Assembly (NCBI GenBank): GCA_019914995.1
Contig: CM034137.1
Coordinates: 4,925,155 to 4,989,154, forward strand
Direction of reading: 5' to 3'
DNA: 64,000 nucleotides
Source: Acanthochlamys bracteata
Taxonomy: Eukaryota > Streptophyta > Magnoliopsida > Pandanales > Velloziaceae
Shown: piece after piece, positions 59,440-64,000 of the stretch
Numbering within the stretch: position 1 is the first letter of the stretch
Layout: each line of letters opens with the position of its first letter
Notes under the pieces: model-generated
The model's database searches: none
Seen by the model: only the letters and a program-made list of their open reading frames with translations
Told to the model about the DNA's origin: nothing
Program-made: the position numbers and the translations under genes

Positions 59440-59445
59440 AGTTTT

Positions 59446-60177
59446 ACAGATTTCCTGAAAGGGAAACTCTCAAACTCTTTCTATTATGTCATCTTTTCAC
59501 AAAAATATACTTTAAGTTCTTTTTGTTATTGCATTGCATGTAGCATGCTGTCATAAATGGAGAAGGTTTTGACAGCAAAACTCATGTATAGACATGCTGC
59601 ATATCTTCTTGTTCTTCTGCAATTATACTCTGCATGTTTTGCATTCTTAGATTTCCCTGAACCTTAGGATCAGTTGGCTTTAATGGTGTACGAATCGTTT
59701 GATTGTTAGTACTTGGTCATGTCATCATCTGAGCCATCTCGTTGATGCCTGTTTAAGCCAGTGGTAGGCGTTGTTAGGCGATGTTCGGGATTGAACATGA
59801 TGAAAGAAAAGTAAAATAAGCACGACTAATACCTAGCCTGAGTTATCCTTGTGATAGGAATCAATGCTTAGAGCAAAGCTGAAAACGATACCTCTTTGCC
59901 TGATTGGCAGCCAAGAGCTTCATCTGGTGGTAGCTGATCTAGGCAAATGTACTTGAAAGCTTGTGTTATTTAAAAGAATAAAAAATAAAAAAAGGAAGAG
60001 AGCATATAGAAACGAGTAGGGAAAAGTGCCGAGTAAGGAGCAACACACCAAGAAAGATTTTCGTTTTACCTCTAAATCTAACCTTTTTGATTATTCTCTT
60101 TTGCATCTACGAACTCATTTTTGCTTTTCTCAGCCTATAGCTTTCTCTTAGATACGTATTTCTTAAAATTATAACCA
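59446..60177. other. Unresolved DNA
   Basis: No gene is seen. The base composition is less AT-rich than its surroundings around 59650-59950, but no frame or domain stands out. Confidence 0.35.
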
Positions 60178-60280
60178 TAATAGTTATATCATTTTCATTT
60201 TTGTAATACTTCAATATCAATTTTTATAATAGTTATATCATTTTCGTTTTTGTAATACTTTAGTATCAATTTTTGTAATA
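60178..60280. repeat. Tandem repeat, 49-base unit, about two copies
   Basis: The unit starting TAGTTATATCATTTTC at 60181 recurs at 60230 with one change in that word, and the phrase TTTTTGTAATACTT follows in each. Confidence 0.85.
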
Positions 60281-62150
60281 CTGAGAAATGAGGTGAAACA
60301 GTTGGCTGGCAAGACTGTTGATCCGCAAGCTTCTCTAGCAAAATTTATTAAAGGTAAAAACAGATTGGATGCTATACTTGGCTCACAGAAGGGTGCATTC
60401 AGAAAAAAATGTATTGAGAATCTTACTGTGAAACAAACCACTGGCTAGCAGAACTTTAGAACTACAAGTGTCGCATTCTCTAGTAAGTATAAAACTAATA
60501 AGGTACACTCTTCTATTCCTTTTATTAAGTGTTTCTATTGTGGTAGAAAGGGTCACAAGATAAGCTCTTGTTGGTTTAAAAATAATGAAAATAACGTAAG
60601 TGTAATATGAATTTCCAAGAGTAGCTGTCTTTCAAAGAAGTAAGCAAAAATCTCTTTAGAACAAGCGCTAGATGCTTTACTACTAAACAATTTATTATTA
60701 CGCAAGGTAATCCATCCACCTCCCATGTTGCATGTAACGATGATTATGTAACTCATTATTCCAAATTCAAGAAAAACCAAGGTATGACTAAAAGGATGTG
60801 GATGTCAAAAGATGCTTTCAAGATTACCAACACTTTAGAACCCAAAGAAATTTGGGTATCAAAGAGATAAATTGTTATTACAGAAGTTCTACAGTGTGAA
60901 GGTAAGTAATCCAATCTTTTAACGATCTTGATGACTTTTAGCATTTGAATTCGAATGAAACTCATGTTGAAAATTTTGCTGAAACTTTGTCACTTGTCAT
61001 TTTGTTTGAATGATATCTTGTATCTCATAATTGTTTGTAAAAACATGCTTGCATATTTCTGAAAATTAGATTTTGAATATTGTCTTGTTGAATGCAAAAT
61101 AATTAAACTGTGGCAAATGAATCCACCATAGATAAATTTGTTGAATGTTTGTTGAATGATGTTTGATGAACATTGAATTCCTAAATTGTTTGTTTAAAAC
61201 TGAAAAAATTCTGAGCATTTCTGCAAATGTATTTTAATAAAATGAGTTAAATCATTATAAATTGATTGCAATCCATCCGTTCTATTGAAATGGTAAGACT
61301 TTTAGGCTTTGCAAAATTTTCTTTTAAATAATATTAATGTGAGTACGCATCAAGCTTTTGAACTTCTGGCTAGTATGTATATGCGACTAACGAACAAAAA
61401 AGGGTACAGCTATTGGAATATTGCAACGTTTGATGATTGATCTATTACTTCAAAAAGATGAAAAGATTACTAACAAGATTGCATCTGAACAGAAGCTCTT
61501 CACTGCAAGAGAAAAGGTAACACATATATATTATATATTGATGATTTTCTATCTAGTTGGAAGCCAGCATATAAATAGATAGATGTGGTGTAGAGGCTTG
61601 AATACTACATTGCAAGAATCTTACTCAAGTCTTCAAAACACAACTTAGTCAAAGATCAATACGAAGTGAAGATCAAACCTGAAAACCTTTACAGATGCCT
61701 TCAAGAGAGTTAAAAATTAAAAGAAAACTAAATGATATACAAGTTCTTTTATTATTCAACATCACTCAAAGCAATACAATTTTTAAGAACTTTAACTTTT
61801 TAAGAATTCATTCATGATATACTTAATGAGACTAATAGTAGGCCAAGAAAGAATTCAGTTATTTTACAGATTCAGTTAAGAACAGTGAAGAAATGTACAT
61901 CCAGCAGAAGAATAACTAGCTGGCATTTAAATAATAGATGAACTACTCTCTATTCAAATTTCTGAAATGCATGGAGTCACTCCAAATTGCATCATTTATA
62001 TTCAAGCATGAGTCCAGTAATCTCCACAAGAAGTCATCAATAGGTAAATTAAATAAAGTGATAAACATCATATTTCAATCAAGAGGTAAGTATATATCTT
62101 CTTTATAATAATTTTCATATTTGTTAAGATCTCATGTCCCTTTATCCTTA
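60281..62150 (+). mobile_element. Copia-derived fragment, copy 2 (SIRE-like gag end and tail)
   Basis: It begins with gag sequence not kept in copy 1 (NEVKQLAGKTVDPQASLAKF, then GKNRLDAILGSQKGA), which matches the ILGSQ segment typical of SIRE-type copia gags. It then has CFYCGRKGHKISSCWF, a zinc knuckle, and a KEIWVSK segment. From 60415 it follows copy 1 (48377-50315) through the non-coding tail to about 62150. It is broken and lacks pol. Confidence 0.75.
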
Positions 62151-64000
62151 AATGTTACCTCATATGGTTTTAAATACTTGTTGAAGTGTGAAATTGAGTC
62201 TTGCGAAACTCTGTTTGCAGTCTTTTAGTGATTGGCAAAATGAAGCTTTCAATTGTTGAATAAAACTATTAATTTTCTGAAGTATTATTTAAATGACAGG
62301 AATTGTTGACAATTGTTCTTGAGATTTTGATTCATTGACGCATAATGTTTTATTTGCCATGTAATTCAACATGTGAAGCTAATCTTACGATATCATCTCC
62401 GGTTTGGACGTGTTATATGATATTTTAATCCAATTCTGATATTGATAATGTCTTTTAAGTTTTGTGTATCTGTAACAACTTCTTGCAGACAAACACTTTA
62501 AAAATTAAGTTGTAAAGTGCCCTTCATAAGTTATAGAGGAGTAAAGAGATGAATGCAACTAATAGAATGAAAGATGAGCACATGGTGAAAGAAGACACAT
62601 CCATCATGTTGCCAAATTTTCTAGAAACACCTTGTCAGCAAAATTATAGAAATGAGTCATCCAAAGATAAGTAGGACATTATTAAGTTGGACGCTATCTA
62701 AATGTATGATTCATTTCTTTTAGCTTAGTATTTATATTTCATCAAAACTACTTATTAATTATCAATGCTGAAATTCTGATGATTGTGCAAAGGATATTGA
62801 AAATTATTAAAAATACCTATGCAAATGAATGATTTTTCATGTGGAGGTTGCTGGCTATCAAATGGTAAATCACTAAGAAAAGGAAACACATTAAGGGGAG
62901 AAGTCTTCGAGTTAAAGTGAAAGAAAGAAAAGTATGATTTACAAAAGATTCATTCTTTAGAACTAAGGAATTTCATTGAAGGATCTACATTTGCTAAAAG
63001 AAGATTATGCGATTCCAATCTTATTGAATTTCATTAACTACTGAATGCCATACATTAACTATACTTATGAGAAAACTTTGAAGGCTAATGTTCTTTGCGC
63101 ACAAAAAGTTATTTATCAATGCAAGAGCAAAATAGTTGAGAAAAGTCAGTAAGGAAACCAAGCATGCTAACTCAAGTCAACTACTATTAGTGGAAAAGCT
63201 TCTATATTAAGAAGAAAGTTGATAAGTGATTCAATAACAAAAGAAAGAGAATATCCTTACAGAAGAAGGCACTTACTAAGAGGGAGAAAACATATGGTCA
63301 TGACAATATGAATTATGATTTATAGAAAAATATTATTTTTATGAACTAACAAATTTTGTGCAGGATATATTATACAATACAAGACAGACATACATCGCTC
63401 TTCTTGCTACTAACAAAGTGTCATGTTTGCAAGAAGAAATCTTCCTCAGCTTTGATACCAAAAGAGGATTTTGAAAATGAACCGTTACAAATGTGAAAGT
63501 TTGCCAAATTGATGCAGTACAGATGCAAATCTTAATATAACAAATAATTAAACAAATCTCACATTCAGATGCAGCTTTCTCCCAACCACTGATTATAATT
63601 ACAGGCAATCCAGAATTTCAATATGTATGGGACATAGAAAACAATCAAAAATGAAGAAACACAAACAAATAAACAAGTCTCACCATATGGACGCAACTTT
63701 CTCTAAACCTCTGGTTATGAATAGAGGCCATCAATAATGTGAATATCTTGCACATAGTCGTATCAAACAATAAATCCGCTTGCAACTGCATAATTACTAC
63801 CGAACGTTGAATCGAGCCTCCTAACTTCTCCAAGTTCCCCTTAAACCAAAGGTGCTGCCAAATAAGCCTCTGTTATGCAAAAGAAAAAAAAAATTTGGAT
63901 AAAAATCACCAAGACTATCAACTGAATTGTGTTCACCGAAATCATATGAAATTAGGAGCGGAAGAAAATCGATAGGTGGAAGGGCAAAAGAATATCTAAA
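62151..64000. other. Unresolved AT-rich DNA at the right edge
   Basis: No gene is supported. Frames at 63339-63608 and 63645-63833 (minus) are not accompanied by promoter, splice or domain signals. The phrases AAACAAATCTCACATTCAGATGC and AAACAAGTCTCACCATATGGACGC (near 63552 and 63672) suggest a ~120-base degenerate duplication. Confidence 0.4.

Larger units (their letters stand above)
50423..59445 (+). mobile_element. Fossil endogenous pararetrovirus (Caulimoviridae)
   Basis: A plus-strand viral fossil. It begins at the initiator tRNA-Met primer site (TGGTATCAGAGCT, 50423), where caulimovirid minus-strand DNA starts, and ends in a promoter-polyadenylation region (59330-59439). Between them are a coiled-coil first frame, a movement protein, a coat-protein region, a Cys-His motif, an aspartic protease and a reverse transcriptase in the order of this family. 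Integrase and LTRs are absent, as expected. RNase H is not recognised. A solo LTR (C) interrupts it. It is heavily broken, with many interruptions, and so is old. The genus is not certain. The single long polyprotein after a smaller first frame recalls petuvirus-like or florendovirus-like groups. Confidence 0.83.

Noticed and set aside
1-64000. CRISPR arrays, bacterial operons, rRNA genes, phage-like modules
   Set aside because: None seen. The repeats present are LTRs, MITEs, tandem duplications and microsatellites of a plant nuclear genome.

Overview
This window is plant nuclear DNA, most likely from a eudicot. It is AT-rich and intron-like, and it is packed with plant LTR-retrotransposon lineages, hAT-like MITEs, a fossil plant pararetrovirus and a decayed plant SR splicing-factor gene with introns. 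I found no bacterial-style gene, rRNA, tRNA gene or CRISPR array. I also found no host protein gene that looks intact. Nearly all long reading frames belong to old mobile elements.

Layout. 1-866: unresolved. 867-9081: a plus-strand Ty3/gypsy element of the Athila/Tat group, with both LTRs, the right one ending early. 9082-10970: a minus-strand LTR (A) of a second gypsy family. 10971-14018: unresolved DNA with a ~500-bp tandem duplication. 14019-25481: a minus-strand Reina-like chromovirus compound ordered LTR-internal-LTR-internal-LTR, bounded by one 5-bp duplication (GCTCG). Its middle LTR is a left/right chimera, and a GC-ended MITE sits in the left and middle LTRs only. About 26400-29940: a minus-strand Athila/Tat 3' fragment holding a small MITE and a solo LTR (B, 27500-29667) with a (TA)n tract and a long fold-back.

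30150-31205: a minus-strand pseudogene of an SF2/ASF-type SR protein with intron structure kept. 31206-39800: low-complexity, intron-like DNA built in part from ~360-bp units that carry exon-like segments. 40015-40190: a possible minus-strand promoter and first exon, with a hAT-like MITE just upstream (40431-41009). 41010-46230: mostly unresolved, with one LTR-like stretch and one MITE.

About 46240-50315: a Ty1/copia (SIRE-like) LTR, gag and non-coding tail. 50423-59445: a fossil Caulimoviridae genome (primer site, movement protein, coat region, zinc knuckle, protease, reverse transcriptase, promoter/polyadenylation region), interrupted by a ~2.5-kb solo LTR (C, 54046-56584). 60280-62150: a second direct copy of the copia-derived segment. 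62151-64000: unresolved.

The parts do not form a functional pathway. They record repeated insertion, nesting and LTR-LTR recombination. The strongest observation is the Reina tandem, whose history can be read from one target-site duplication, a chimeric central LTR and a MITE marker. All element boundaries and family names come from reading the sequence by eye, without database searches.
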